DNA from: Cytophagales bacterium
GTDB lineage: Bacteria > Bacteroidota > Bacteroidia > Cytophagales > Cyclobacteriaceae
Direction: 5' to 3'
DNA: 64,000 nt
NCBI GenBank assembly: GCA_017303795.1
Contig: JAFLBR010000001.1
Coordinates: forward strand, 310,001-374,000
In this document: one piece after another, positions 37,190 to 45,210 of the stretch
Numbering within the stretch: the first letter of the stretch is position 1
Layout of the letters: each line of letters opens with the position of its first letter
The notes under the pieces: generated by a model
Told to the model about the DNA's origin: nothing
What the model saw: the letters and a program-made list of their open reading frames with translations, nothing else
The model's database searches: none
Translations under genes and position numbers: made by a program

Positions 37190-37870
37190 ATGAAACTCTT
37201 ATCCGCACTTTTAATTCTTCTTAGCGCTGCAATTACCACACAAGCCCAGGAAATACAAACCCTTTTTGGCCGTGGTAGTAGCACCAGTGGCTACATGGCT
37301 TTCTCCAACAAATTCACCACCATTAGTGGCGACTACGCCAACCTGAGTGAAGTTTATGGTGGCGTGTTTATCAATCGCAGGTGGATGATCGGTATGGGCG
37401 TTGCCGCCTCTACCAACGACATTCGCGTACCGCAACAACACAGCGTAAGCCCGTTGCAACCCATGACCTACCAATATGGACAAGGCGGTTTAATGCTAGA
37501 GCGTGTGATTAAATCCAATCGCTCCATTCACCTGGTAGTAAATATGTTTAGTGGTGTAGGGTTCACCGCCCAATACCATCGCCCGCAATGGGATGAGTGG
37601 GACGACTGGGATGATTTTGATGATATAAGCGGCCACGACCAAAATTGGTTTTATGTTTTGGAACCGGGCGCGCAACTGGAAATGAATTTGTTTCGCTGGT
37701 TACGGTTTAGTCCGGGTATTTCATATCGTAAAACCTATGGCAGCAATGGCCTCGGCTTATCCGATAATGATTTGAGCAACTGGTCGTACAACCTAACGCT
37801 GAAGATTGGTGGCTTTGGGAAAAGAAATCGTGAGCCACATAGACACAGCACCGAAGTTATTTCGAACTAA
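37190..37870 (+). CDS. Predicted outer-membrane or secreted protein
   Basis: 226 residues with a signal peptide (LLILLSAAITTQAQ). Alternating beta strands (MLERVIKSNRSIHLVVNMF, LRFSPGISYRKTYG) suggest a small outer-membrane barrel. Around residues 130-150 there is a striking acidic-aromatic segment of Asp and Trp (WDEWDDWDDFDD), probably an extracellular loop that could bind metal or sugar. I do not recognise the family. The last codons and the stop are part of a 14-bp direct repeat that flanks a palindromic element downstream. Confidence 0.7.
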   Translation: MKLLSALLILLSAAITTQAQEIQTLFGRGSSTSGYMAFSNKFTTISGDYANLSEVYGGVFINRRWMIGMGVAASTNDIRVPQQHSVSPLQPMTYQYGQGGLMLERVIKSNRSIHLVVNMFSGVGFTAQYHRPQWDEWDDWDDFDDISGHDQNWFYVLEPGAQLEMNLFRWLRFSPGISYRKTYGSNGLGLSDNDLSNWSYNLTLKIGGFGKRNREPHRHSTEVISN

Positions 37871-37974
37871 TTGCATTGAGGCGTCATGACGACTCTAAGC
37901 CTTAGCAAGCAGTCGTCAGACGCCTTTGTCCTTTAGTGTCTTCGTGGCAAGTTGTTCCTCATTTCGAACTAATT
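37859..37974. repeat. Palindromic element bounded by 14-bp direct repeats
   Basis: ATTTCGAACTAATT occurs at 37859-37872 (containing the stop codon of the upstream gene) and at 37961-37974. Between them is an element with a hairpin at 37879-37925 (arms AGGCGTC-N2-GACGACT and AGTCGTC-N-GACGCCT). The layout looks like an insertion with target duplication. Confidence 0.6.
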
Positions 37975-38011
37975 TCTGAGATTGTGGTTTATTTATAGGA
38001 TTGTTATTAAT

Positions 38012-38125
38012 GCTACAAAGGCGCTAAGACATATTTAGGCGTCAGGACGACTGTAAACTTTAGCAAACGGTCGTCAGACGCCTCTATTCTGATTCTTAGT
38101 GCCTTTGTGTCTTAGTGGCAAGAAT
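38012..38125. repeat. Second copy of the AGGCGTC palindromic element
   Basis: Hairpin 38037-38083 has the same nested arms as the element at 37879-37925 with a few changes. It is flanked by CTAAGACA / TGTCTTAG-type words that form an outer inverted repeat. It fills the leader of the msrB gene. Confidence 0.6.
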
Positions 38126-38147
38126 CTCCGAAACTAAAGACACCACT

Positions 38148-38591
38148 ATGAAATGGCTTGATGTGCTGCAATATGCCAGCAAAGGAAATGTAACGCCACC
38201 CCGCAGAGTTGAAAAAACCGATGCGGAGTGGCGTGCACTTTTAACCGAAGAAGAATTTTATGTTACGCGCAAGAAAGGCACCGAGCGCGCCTTTACAGGC
38301 GAGTACTGCGAGGCCCACGAACCCGGCCTGTATGCCTGCCGCTGTTGTAACACTCCGCTGTTCGACTCGCGCACAAAATTTGAATCGGGTACGGGTTGGC
38401 CCAGCTTTACCGTACCGGTAGCCACCAACGTTATAAAGTATACTAAAGACACCAGCTACGGCATGACGCGCGTAGAAGTAGAGTGCAGCGTGTGCGATGG
38501 CCACCTCGGCCACGTTTTTCCCGATGGCCCACCACCTACAGGACTGAGGTTTTGTATAAACTCGGCTTCGGTGAAGTTGGTGGGGGAGTAG
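38148..38591 (+). CDS. msrB: Peptide-methionine (R)-S-oxide reductase
   Basis: Repairs R-methionine sulfoxide in proteins. I start at the ATG 38148 (MKWLDVLQYASKGN), since the upstream frame lies in a repeat; 147 residues. Zinc-binding pairs C64/C67 and C113/C116 frame the SelR fold; the catalytic residue is C136 in GLRFCINSASV, and C54 in GEYCEAHEPG is a plausible resolving cysteine. Motif SGTGWPSF is intact. No MsrA gene is adjacent. Confidence 0.93.
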   Translation: MKWLDVLQYASKGNVTPPRRVEKTDAEWRALLTEEEFYVTRKKGTERAFTGEYCEAHEPGLYACRCCNTPLFDSRTKFESGTGWPSFTVPVATNVIKYTKDTSYGMTRVEVECSVCDGHLGHVFPDGPPPTGLRFCINSASVKLVGE

Positions 38592-38670
38592 GATTCGTTT
38601 TTATTCAAGATTCAAATGATCTTTAAGGTAACGCCTGAACAGGTTTAGGGCAATTGGGTTTGCAAAGAAA

Positions 38671-38702
38671 AGTTTCCTGATTGGGAAATATCTGTATCTT
38701 TG
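38671..38702 (+). promoter_or_regulatory. Promoter/operator of the first toxin-antitoxin pair
   Basis: A -7 element TATCTTTG (38695-38702, consensus TAnnTTTG) lies 11 nt before the toxin ATG. Just upstream TTTCC-tgattg-GGAAA is a small dyad likely bound by the antitoxin. The word AGTTTCCTGATT is shared with the promoter of the second pair. Confidence 0.5.
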
Positions 38703-38713
38703 TCAAAGCATAG

Positions 38714-39064
38714 ATGGAACAACCAAATTTTGAAATCCAATTATTGCCCGAGGTGATCGATTTTCTCAACGACCTTGACGAGAAGACACGCAGAAAAATT
38801 TATTACAACCTTAAAAAATCACAATTCATCTATGATCAGGAATTACTTAAGAAATTAAATGAGTTCATATGGGAGTTCCGGACAATGTATAATGGTAAAT
38901 ATTATAGACTTCTATCTTTTTGGGATAAATCTGAGGGAACATACGTAGTTGCAACTCATGGATTTATTAAAACAACGGCAAAAACACCACTAAAAGAAAT
39001 AGCGAAAGCGGAAGAGATAAGAACACAATACCTGAAGAATAAGGATAGAGCGAAAATGAAATAA
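38714..39064 (+). CDS. HigB-like toxin (Gp49/RelE superfamily)
   Basis: Type II toxin of 116 residues in the phage-derived Gp49-like family (PF05973), a RelE relative that cleaves mRNA on the ribosome. Typical segments are IWEFRTMYNGKYYRLLSFWD and the C-terminal ATHGFIKTTAKTPLKEIAKAEEI. The toxin comes first and the XRE antitoxin follows after 2 bp, the HigBA order. A second, diverged pair lies at 44857-45499. Confidence 0.9.
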   Translation: MEQPNFEIQLLPEVIDFLNDLDEKTRRKIYYNLKKSQFIYDQELLKKLNEFIWEFRTMYNGKYYRLLSFWDKSEGTYVVATHGFIKTTAKTPLKEIAKAEEIRTQYLKNKDRAKMK

Positions 39065-39066
39065 TT

Positions 39067-39387
39067 ATGGGAAAGAAATTCAAAACAGTATCACTTGATA
39101 CCATGATTGACAAACACGTTGGAAAAAAAGGAACAAAAAAGCGCGAAGCCTTTGAAAACGAATTGCGAATTGATTTGCTTGGGCATGCCATCAAACAGGC
39201 AAGACAAGAACGTAATTTAACTCAAGAAGAATTAGGAGAATTGGTGGGCGTTCAAAAGGCGCAAATTTCTAAAATAGAGAATAGCGTAAAGAACGCACGA
39301 TTTGAAACCATAATTAAAGTGTTTGATGCCCTTGGAGCAAAAGTGAATTTCAACGTAGAGTTGAATAAAAAGAAGTTTGCGTATTGA
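39067..39387 (+). CDS. HigA-like antitoxin (XRE family)
   Basis: 106-residue antitoxin with a Cro/C1-type helix-turn-helix (about 40-92): IKQARQERNLTQEELGELVG and VQKAQISKIENSVKNARFET. It should neutralise the upstream toxin and repress the operon. The N-terminal segment DKHVGKKGTKKREAFENE has a close counterpart in the second antitoxin, so the two pairs are paralogs. Confidence 0.9.
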   Translation: MGKKFKTVSLDTMIDKHVGKKGTKKREAFENELRIDLLGHAIKQARQERNLTQEELGELVGVQKAQISKIENSVKNARFETIIKVFDALGAKVNFNVELNKKKFAY

Positions 39388-39394
39388 AAATAAC

Positions 39395-39440
39395 TTGGCT
39401 GTTCGACATTTATAATACTCTTGGCTGTTCAACATTCTTC
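39395..39440. repeat. GTTCGACATT element, degenerate
   Basis: Two partial units, GCTGTTCGACATT and GCTGTTCAACATT, follow the antitoxin gene. Better copies of the same element occur at 40110-40222, 44544-44610 and 45729-45790. No gene is seen in 39388-39538. Confidence 0.55.
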
Positions 39441-39538
39441 GTTATTATATCTTTAATTGATGTGCAGATTTAAGGCAGTTATGCTGTGATGCAGGTCTAA
39501 CTTCGTAATGCTAAATAAAATCAAATAATAGATTACAA

Positions 39539-40072
39539 ATGAAAGACTTTTTAAAAAAGCTAAAACTGATTGATTACTTACGCATTGAACTCGAAGTTAG
39601 TAAACAGGGTTTCGTGAATAGACTAAAAGAAAATGTAGATGAAGGAGGTACGGGAATTTTCTCTGATCCCTTCGAAGGGTTTTCATCCAGCAAAAATGAG
39701 TATAAAGGGCACGTAGGACTTAACAACTTTAAAATAAAAAGACGTAAAAGGTTATTTGATGTGAACATGAACATGGCTGTGGCAAGCGGGACATTTGAGC
39801 AAAGGGAAGATAAACTGATCATCAATACAGAGATCAATGGTTTTACTGGAGCGATGATTCCCTTTTATATTTTTTTAATAATCTTTTATTTAATTTTTAT
39901 CACAAGCTTTTTGATGGTCGATAATATTGAGGGTGGTATGGAGTTTTTTATTTTTCCGTTTATAATAGTTCATGCAATATTCATGTTAGGATTTCCATAC
40001 TTAATGATGAGACGAAGTGTAAGTAAGATGAAATATGAACTTGAACGTGAATTTTTTTACATGACAAAATAA
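39539..40072 (+). CDS. Hypothetical membrane protein
   Basis: 177 residues, no recognised family. The N-terminal 100 residues are polar with several acidic and basic patches (EQREDKLIIN). Two hydrophobic helices follow at about 107-125 and 135-155, joined by a short loop with NIEGGME, and the C-terminus is charged (RRSVSKMKYELEREFF). AT-rich compared with the housekeeping genes nearby, and bracketed by repeat elements, which suggests accessory DNA. Confidence 0.65.
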   Translation: MKDFLKKLKLIDYLRIELEVSKQGFVNRLKENVDEGGTGIFSDPFEGFSSSKNEYKGHVGLNNFKIKRRKRLFDVNMNMAVASGTFEQREDKLIINTEINGFTGAMIPFYIFLIIFYLIFITSFLMVDNIEGGMEFFIFPFIIVHAIFMLGFPYLMMRRSVSKMKYELEREFFYMTK

Positions 40073-40109
40073 CATCCTTAACCCACAACAATCTGCGTTT
40101 GTTAATACT

Positions 40110-40222
40110 TGTCTTGCCTGTTCGACATTTGTAATCGAACAATAAATTACCGGATTTTTAAAATCTTAGCTGTTCGATATTTATAATCCCGAACAATAGA
40201 TTACCGGATTTTTAAAATCCGT
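40110..40222. repeat. Two tandem copies of a double-palindrome element
   Basis: Each unit has a GTTCGA...TCGAAC palindrome followed by ACCGGATTTTTAAAATC(CG). They fill the gap between the 177-residue gene and the convergent symporter gene and may double as terminators. Confidence 0.65.
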
Positions 40223-40251
40223 TTAATCATTCAACAGCAATTTGGAACCAC

Positions 40252-41880
40252 CTACCAGAAAACCGAATACAACGCGATCAGAATTCCAAAAATGATCAGC
40301 GACCCAAAAATAAATCCGGGGTTTACTTTAAACATACTTACATCTACTTCCATTTCTTTCTTCCGGTTTACTTCCGGTTTTAGCAGACTGATCAGCACCA
40401 TCATAAAAATGATTAACCCAAACGTAATCGACATTCTATCGAGGAAGGGATAATCGGGAAACCATCCGTTTGTCCACACGGGTAAAAATTTCAGAAGCGC
40501 GGAAAGCGGAATGGTTAAAAGTGCGCCCGTCATGGCGGCTGCAGCCGTAGTTCGTTTCCAGAAAAAGCCCATCAGAAAAATTGCCAGTACACCGGGCGAA
40601 ATAAAGCCCACATACTCTTGAATAAATTGATAAGCCTGATCGAGTGTTTTTAATGCTGGTGCTACCAACCCCGCTATCGCAATGGAAATGATTACCGTCC
40701 AGCGGCCTACCCACACCAACTTTTTTTCATTGGCATTTTTGTCGAAATATTTTCGGTAGAGGTCTAACGAAAAAATAGTGGAGATGCTATTGGCTTTGCC
40801 GGCCAGCGATGCCACCACGGCTGCGGTAAGTGCAGCAAAGGCAACACCTTTTAATCCGGCAGGTAATAAGTTCATTAGTGTGGGGTAGGCGTGGTCGGGT
40901 TTTAATACGCCCGCCTCATCTACCATCTCGGCCTGAAACATACCTTGCTGATGCAACACAAACATGGCAATACCCGGTAACACGGCAATCAACGGAATCA
41001 TCAACTTTAAAAATGCAGCAAAGAGCAAACCCTGCCGCGCTGTTTTTAAATCGGCACCCAGCGCCCGTTGTGTAATGTATTGGTTGCACGCAAAATAATT
41101 CAGGTTGTTAATCCACATGCCCCCAATCAACACCGACAGGCCCGGTAAATCTTTATAGTAGTTATGATCTTTATCCAGAATCATGTGGAAGTGACTATCG
41201 GCTTGTTCTTTCAACACCACCAGTCCCTTCCACGCATTGGCGCCAAACCCAAATTTTTCTGAGAGCAACGTGAGCGCGAGATACGAAGTAATCAAGCCAC
41301 CCACTACCAACACCGCCACCTGAATTACATCGGTGTAGCCAATTACTTTCATCCCGCCAAGGGTTACAATAATGGCAAACACACACAACCCGAAAATGCA
41401 AAACTCAAACGACAAGCTTGAAATAGAATTGATGGCAATAGCCCCGAGGTAAATGATGGACGTAAGGTTTACAAACACATACACCAGCAACCAGAAAATG
41501 GCCATCACCGTGCTCACCTTATCGTTATACCGCTCGGCCAGAAATTGCGGCATGGTGTAAATCTTATTCTTAAGATACAGCGGAATAAAAAACACCGCTA
41601 CAATTATAAGCGTGGCCGCAGCCATCCACTCGTAAGTAGAAATGGCCAGACCAATGGCAAAGCCCGAGCCCGACATGCCAATAAAATGTTCGGCTGAAAT
41701 ATTGGAGGCAATAAGCGAAGCCCCGATGGCCCACCACGTTAAAGAACCTTCCGCCAGAAAGAACTCGCGCGCGCTAATAGAAGTGGATCTTTTTTTATGA
41801 TACACATAATAGCCATAGGCAAACACCACAGCAAAGTACCCGAAGAAAACAATGTAGTCGGCTGGGTGAAGGATACTCAT
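40252..41880 (-). CDS. Sodium:solute symporter (SSS/SGLT family)
   Basis: Inner-membrane Na+-coupled transporter of 542 residues with about 13-14 helices. Family marks include GASLIASNISAEHFIGMSGS in the first helices, the conserved GGMKVIGYTDVIQ and AALTAAVVASLAGKANSIST containing the second Na+ site. Members move sugars, inositol, amino acids or sialic acid. It starts 24 bp after the myo-inositol oxygenase gene on the same strand, so myo-inositol is the likely substrate; this is inference from context. Confidence 0.92.
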   Translation of the reverse strand: MSILHPADYIVFFGYFAVVFAYGYYVYHKKRSTSISAREFFLAEGSLTWWAIGASLIASNISAEHFIGMSGSGFAIGLAISTYEWMAAATLIIVAVFFIPLYLKNKIYTMPQFLAERYNDKVSTVMAIFWLLVYVFVNLTSIIYLGAIAINSISSLSFEFCIFGLCVFAIIVTLGGMKVIGYTDVIQVAVLVVGGLITSYLALTLLSEKFGFGANAWKGLVVLKEQADSHFHMILDKDHNYYKDLPGLSVLIGGMWINNLNYFACNQYITQRALGADLKTARQGLLFAAFLKLMIPLIAVLPGIAMFVLHQQGMFQAEMVDEAGVLKPDHAYPTLMNLLPAGLKGVAFAALTAAVVASLAGKANSISTIFSLDLYRKYFDKNANEKKLVWVGRWTVIISIAIAGLVAPALKTLDQAYQFIQEYVGFISPGVLAIFLMGFFWKRTTAAAAMTGALLTIPLSALLKFLPVWTNGWFPDYPFLDRMSITFGLIIFMMVLISLLKPEVNRKKEMEVDVSMFKVNPGFIFGSLIIFGILIALYSVFW

Positions 41881-41904
41881 GCAGGCAACTACTTAAGTGG
41901 GAAG

Positions 41905-42783
41905 TTAAAACTTTAACGTAGCCGGTAAATATTTTGCTACCAGGTCTTCGTAATACGGTTTAAGTTCTTTCCAGTTGGGCGGTGTAGGATTTTTAGAATA
42001 CAGATCGTACGGGTTAAACAGGTTTACCCATTTAAACATTTCATGATCGTGCGCATCCATTAAATGAGCGTACGCATGTTCGCGATGTTGCGCATAAAAC
42101 GAATGATACCGCAGCATGTAAAGCCCCGGCTCCGGCAAACGGTCTTTCACCATATTATACACATACTCATCGTGCCCCCACGACATGGTTACGTTGCGCA
42201 AACCACAGTTGGGTGCATATACGCCATACTTGGTATTGTATTTCGGATTGGTGTAATCAGGATTGTTTACAAAAAATTCCGGGTAAACAATTTTATCGGC
42301 ATAGGCACAGCCTACCGGAAACGTATCGCCCACAACAGCCCACTGCGGTTCGCCAAAAAGGCAAAGCACTTTACCCATATCGTGCAACAGGCCCACCATC
42401 ACCATCCAATCGGGGTGGCCATCTCTGCGAATGGCTTCAGAAGTTTGCAGCAGATGCTGAAACTGATCGAGGTCGGTGTCGGGGTCGGAGTCATCTACCA
42501 GTTGATTCAGAAAATCAAAGGCACTCCACACGGGCATTTCCTTTTTGTTGAACGCCAGAAACTCGGCCCGCTTCTGCATTACAAAATCATAGGTTTGATA
42601 GGTATGATTAAGTCGGTAGAATTCACGCACCGAATCGCGCTTGGGGTCTTCATAGTTGCGGTATTCCTCCGTGGATTTAGAGGTGGCAATCTCTTCTGGA
42701 TTAGGATACCGCCTGAGCAGATCATCTTCCCATTCATCCAGACTTTTTAGCGGGGTGGACTCCAATTGATTTTCCATAACCAT
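41905..42783 (-). CDS. Myo-inositol oxygenase
   Basis: Di-iron HD-type enzyme converting myo-inositol and O2 to D-glucuronate, cytoplasmic. All six iron ligands known from the mouse enzyme align: H110, H134, D135, H204, H227 and D260, within QFQHLLQTSEA, GLLHDMGKV, MSWGHDEYVY, YHSFYAQH and FNPYDLYSK. Segment WAVVGDTFPVGC is also conserved; 292 residues is close to the eukaryotic length. An ATG at 42777 is an alternative start. MIOX is mainly eukaryotic but occurs in some Bacteroidota. Operon with the symporter downstream; no glucuronate catabolism genes are seen nearby. Confidence 0.95.
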   Translation of the reverse strand: MVMENQLESTPLKSLDEWEDDLLRRYPNPEEIATSKSTEEYRNYEDPKRDSVREFYRLNHTYQTYDFVMQKRAEFLAFNKKEMPVWSAFDFLNQLVDDSDPDTDLDQFQHLLQTSEAIRRDGHPDWMVMVGLLHDMGKVLCLFGEPQWAVVGDTFPVGCAYADKIVYPEFFVNNPDYTNPKYNTKYGVYAPNCGLRNVTMSWGHDEYVYNMVKDRLPEPGLYMLRYHSFYAQHREHAYAHLMDAHDHEMFKWVNLFNPYDLYSKNPTPPNWKELKPYYEDLVAKYLPATLKF

Positions 42784-42968
42784 TTCTATTTGAGATTGAA
42801 ATTAAATCTTTTTCTCAGAATTAAATAGGGTTTTTGAGATAAGAGGTAAGGCTTCGGAAAACGGGTTGCAGTTTAGTTGGGGTTTCTTTTATCTTTCGAG
42901 GAGGGATTGGCTTTTAGCCGTTACCCACAACGCAATGAAATTACTGAGACAATTAAATATAGAATAAC

Positions 42969-43877
42969 ATGGAATATCCTGATTTAACCGGAGACCAAGT
43001 AAAACGTATTATAAATCTTGTAAAATGGATTGCTGGGTTTGTAATTGGTGCAATAACTATTGTAACAACTGTTTCTCTCTATTTATCATATGATTCAATT
43101 AAAGAAATAAAGGCTGAAGTAAAAACTGAGACTTCGGATATAAAGAATGAAGTTGAAAAGTTGATGCAATTTTCTAGAGATGAAATAGATAGATTTAATG
43201 AGTTTTCAGAAAAGCATGTGAAATTAGTGACAGAAGATGCAATTTATCAAGCAAAAAAGAATGCCGAAAAAGAAGTTTCAGACTATTTTGAGAATGATAC
43301 TGAGGTGAAACGATTAATCAACAACTCTGCAGAGAACATCCTGAGCAGATTTGAAAAAGACGTGAATGGATTTACGGTCAGACTTCCAGACATACTTCTT
43401 GCTCTTGAAGAAGTTGGTAGAGGCGAAAGAGTAGGAATTGAGAAAATAATAGATTTGAAAAATAATTCCAATAATCGTTTTATTAAAGAATTGGCATCAG
43501 AAGTTTTTATTAAGAAAAAACAAGATTTTTATAATGTTTTCAATCATAATAATGGTTCATTTTGGAACAGTGACATAGCTGATTTTTTAGTTAAAATTAA
43601 GAATGACCCTACTAGTTATTTGGATTTTGCCGAAATTATTAATAACGGAAACATTCACTTAAAAAATACTGCTACGCAAGATGAGTGGAGTAATTCTGAT
43701 AAAAATGTTTTGATTGAAAGACTAATTAAAAATGTAAATGAAAGTAAAGACCTTAATGTCGTGACAATATCGTTTTTTCTTATTCAAGAAATGACAAATA
43801 TTAGGTCTGAATTATTTGACTTCGTTGATTTTGAAAAAAAATCTAAGTCATATAAGATTGACGGAAAATATTTATAA
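42969..43877 (+). CDS. Hypothetical membrane-anchored coiled-coil protein
   Basis: 302 residues, family not recognised. One membrane helix near the N-terminus (about 17-40, WIAGFVIGAITIVTTVSLYL), then a long coiled coil (about 45-115) rich in Lys and Glu, and a helical C-terminal domain. No signal for secretion beyond the anchor. The gene is strikingly AT-rich compared with its flanks and lies next to repeats and gene remnants, which suggests horizontal acquisition. The topology resembles some phage-defence or stress sensor proteins, but no catalytic motif supports that. Confidence 0.65.
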   Translation: MEYPDLTGDQVKRIINLVKWIAGFVIGAITIVTTVSLYLSYDSIKEIKAEVKTETSDIKNEVEKLMQFSRDEIDRFNEFSEKHVKLVTEDAIYQAKKNAEKEVSDYFENDTEVKRLINNSAENILSRFEKDVNGFTVRLPDILLALEEVGRGERVGIEKIIDLKNNSNNRFIKELASEVFIKKKQDFYNVFNHNNGSFWNSDIADFLVKIKNDPTSYLDFAEIINNGNIHLKNTATQDEWSNSDKNVLIERLIKNVNESKDLNVVTISFFLIQEMTNIRSELFDFVDFEKKSKSYKIDGKYL

Positions 43878-43905
43878 CAAACTAAGGATGCCGAGCAGTT
43901 AACCA

Positions 43906-43936
43906 TCGCCCTCGTGGGTGTTCTTCACCCACAAAC
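43906..43936. repeat. CTCGTGGGTG hairpin element
   Basis: CTCGTGGGTG-ttctt-CACCCAC hairpin. A perfect version lies at 44708-44732 and a degraded one near 44374-44407. Nothing else is recognised in 43937-44099, which is AT-rich. Confidence 0.6.
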
Positions 43937-44099
43937 TGAAGAATTTATATAACTTCATACCAAAACATAATATATACAACCATAAAGACTCCAATAAAAA
44001 GAATAGGCAATACTTTTATTAAACAAAAGCAAATAAAAATCCTTTAAGTTGTTGGTAATTCACATTAATGGTATTTCTGACTGAGAAAATAAGGAATAG

Positions 44100-44366
44100 A
44101 AATCGAATCGAAGTTTTCGTTTACGACAGCTTAGAGACCTAGCACAGCGTGTTGACTGGCAAGACATCTTGGACGAATCACTAAAAATTCTGGATGAAGA
44201 GGGAAATCTCTATGTTTGGGACGATTCAAAAAGAAATGAAGCTGGGTCAGTATTTGGCTATTCGTTTAAGACAAATGGAACTGATTTTGAGATTGTGAAG
44301 ATATGTAAAGAAAAATTCAATCAACTTGGACAACCAGATAGTTTTGTGATTGAAACAGTTGTTTGA
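44100..44366 (+). pseudogene. Gene remnant without a start
   Basis: Open frame from the stop at 44097 to 44366, with no ATG or GTG; TTG at 44169 is the only weak start. The translation is protein-like (DLAQRVDWQDILDESLKI, then ILDEEGNLYVWDDSK) and ends at TAG/TGA as FVIETVV. I do not recognise it. Probably the 3' end of a truncated gene left after rearrangement; repeats lie on both sides. Confidence 0.4.
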
Positions 44367-44373
44367 AGTAAAC

Positions 44374-44736
44374 TACCGCCCTCCCTGTGGGTGTTCATCA
44401 CTTACGACCTAAAAACTAATCTCAGCAAAACTTAAAACCCACTACAACTTTTCTACACTTCACGGCATCGTATCTCCGGTTAAGGTCGCGCGGGTTGGTT
44501 TATAAAACCCTATCGGCCACCTTCAAGTATTAAACCGGTTTGCCTTGCTGTTCGACATTTATAATGTCGAACCCTAGATAACTGGATTTTTTAAAATCCA
44601 ATTCACAACTGAAAACTTCCACCAAACCACTACAACTTTTCAACACTTCACGGCATCGTAGCTCCGGTTAAGGTCGCGCGGGTTGGTTTACCTCGCCCTC
44701 CCTCGCCCTCGTGGGTGTTCTTCACCCACGAGCCAA
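44374..44736. repeat. Composite repeat block: hairpins, double-palindrome element and two copies of a permease 5' leader
   Basis: Contains a degraded GTGGGTG hairpin (44374-44407), a first leader copy U1 (44436-44543), a double-palindrome element GTTCGACATT-tat-AATGTCGAAC plus GGATTTT-ttAAAATCC (44544-44610), a second leader copy U2 (44602-44691) cut off at GGTTTAC, and a perfect CTCGTGGGTG hairpin (44708-44732). The U sequence is the same one found right before the permease ATG at 45919. No gene is present. Confidence 0.7.
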
Positions 44737-44820
44737 AAACATCGCATCATCTAAATTCTCAAGCACAAAACCCTAAACTGTTTAGTCATACGTTTTTCGG
44801 AAAAAATGAACTTTTAGGGT

Positions 44821-44851
44821 TTGGACTGAGTTTCCTGATTAGCTAACTTTG
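44821..44851 (+). promoter_or_regulatory. Promoter of the second toxin-antitoxin pair
   Basis: TTG at 44821-44823, a 20-nt spacer, then TAACTTTG at 44844-44851: a full match to the Bacteroidota TTG / TAnnTTTG promoter. Transcription would begin about at the GTG codon 44857, so the toxin mRNA is likely nearly leaderless. The spacer contains AGTTTCCTGATT, also found before the first pair. Confidence 0.65.
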
Positions 44852-44856
44852 TGTTC

Positions 44857-45210
44857 GTGAGCAAAGACTTTATCAGGCACATATTTTACTACAAAAAGTA
44901 TTACCTCGATTTCTTTGATACCCTGAAGCCAGAAGTAAAAGCCAAGTTTAACTGGACATTGGGATTAATTTCAACGATTGAGAGGGTTCCTGAAAAGTAT
45001 TTTAAGCACATGGAGAGCTCGGACGGAATTTTTGAAGTTCGTGTCGAAGTGGGAAGCGATATATATCGGGTCTTTAGTTTCTTCGATAAAGGACAATTGA
45101 TAATTCTGGTTAACGGATTTCAAAAGAAATCGCAAAAGACTCCCAGGAAAGAAATTGAACTAGCTGAGAGATTAAAAAAACAATATTTCGATGAAAAAAA
45201 AGGCAAATAA
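44857..45210 (+). CDS. HigB-like toxin, second pair
   Basis: Type II toxin of the Gp49-like/RelE superfamily, 117 residues from the GTG at 44857; an earlier GTG at 44851 lies inside the -7 box and is unlikely. Core segments: FEVRVEVGSDIYRVFSFFDKG, then LVNGFQKKSQKTPRKEIELAERL, parallel to the first toxin. Its 3' end overlaps the antitoxin start by 20 bp, tighter coupling than in the first pair. Confidence 0.88.
   Translation: MSKDFIRHIFYYKKYYLDFFDTLKPEVKAKFNWTLGLISTIERVPEKYFKHMESSDGIFEVRVEVGSDIYRVFSFFDKGQLIILVNGFQKKSQKTPRKEIELAERLKKQYFDEKKGK

Noticed and set aside
42064-42750. 228-residue open frame opposite the myo-inositol oxygenase gene
   Set aside because: It is the antisense shadow of a gene with all catalytic residues; His/Ile-rich translation has no protein-like pattern.
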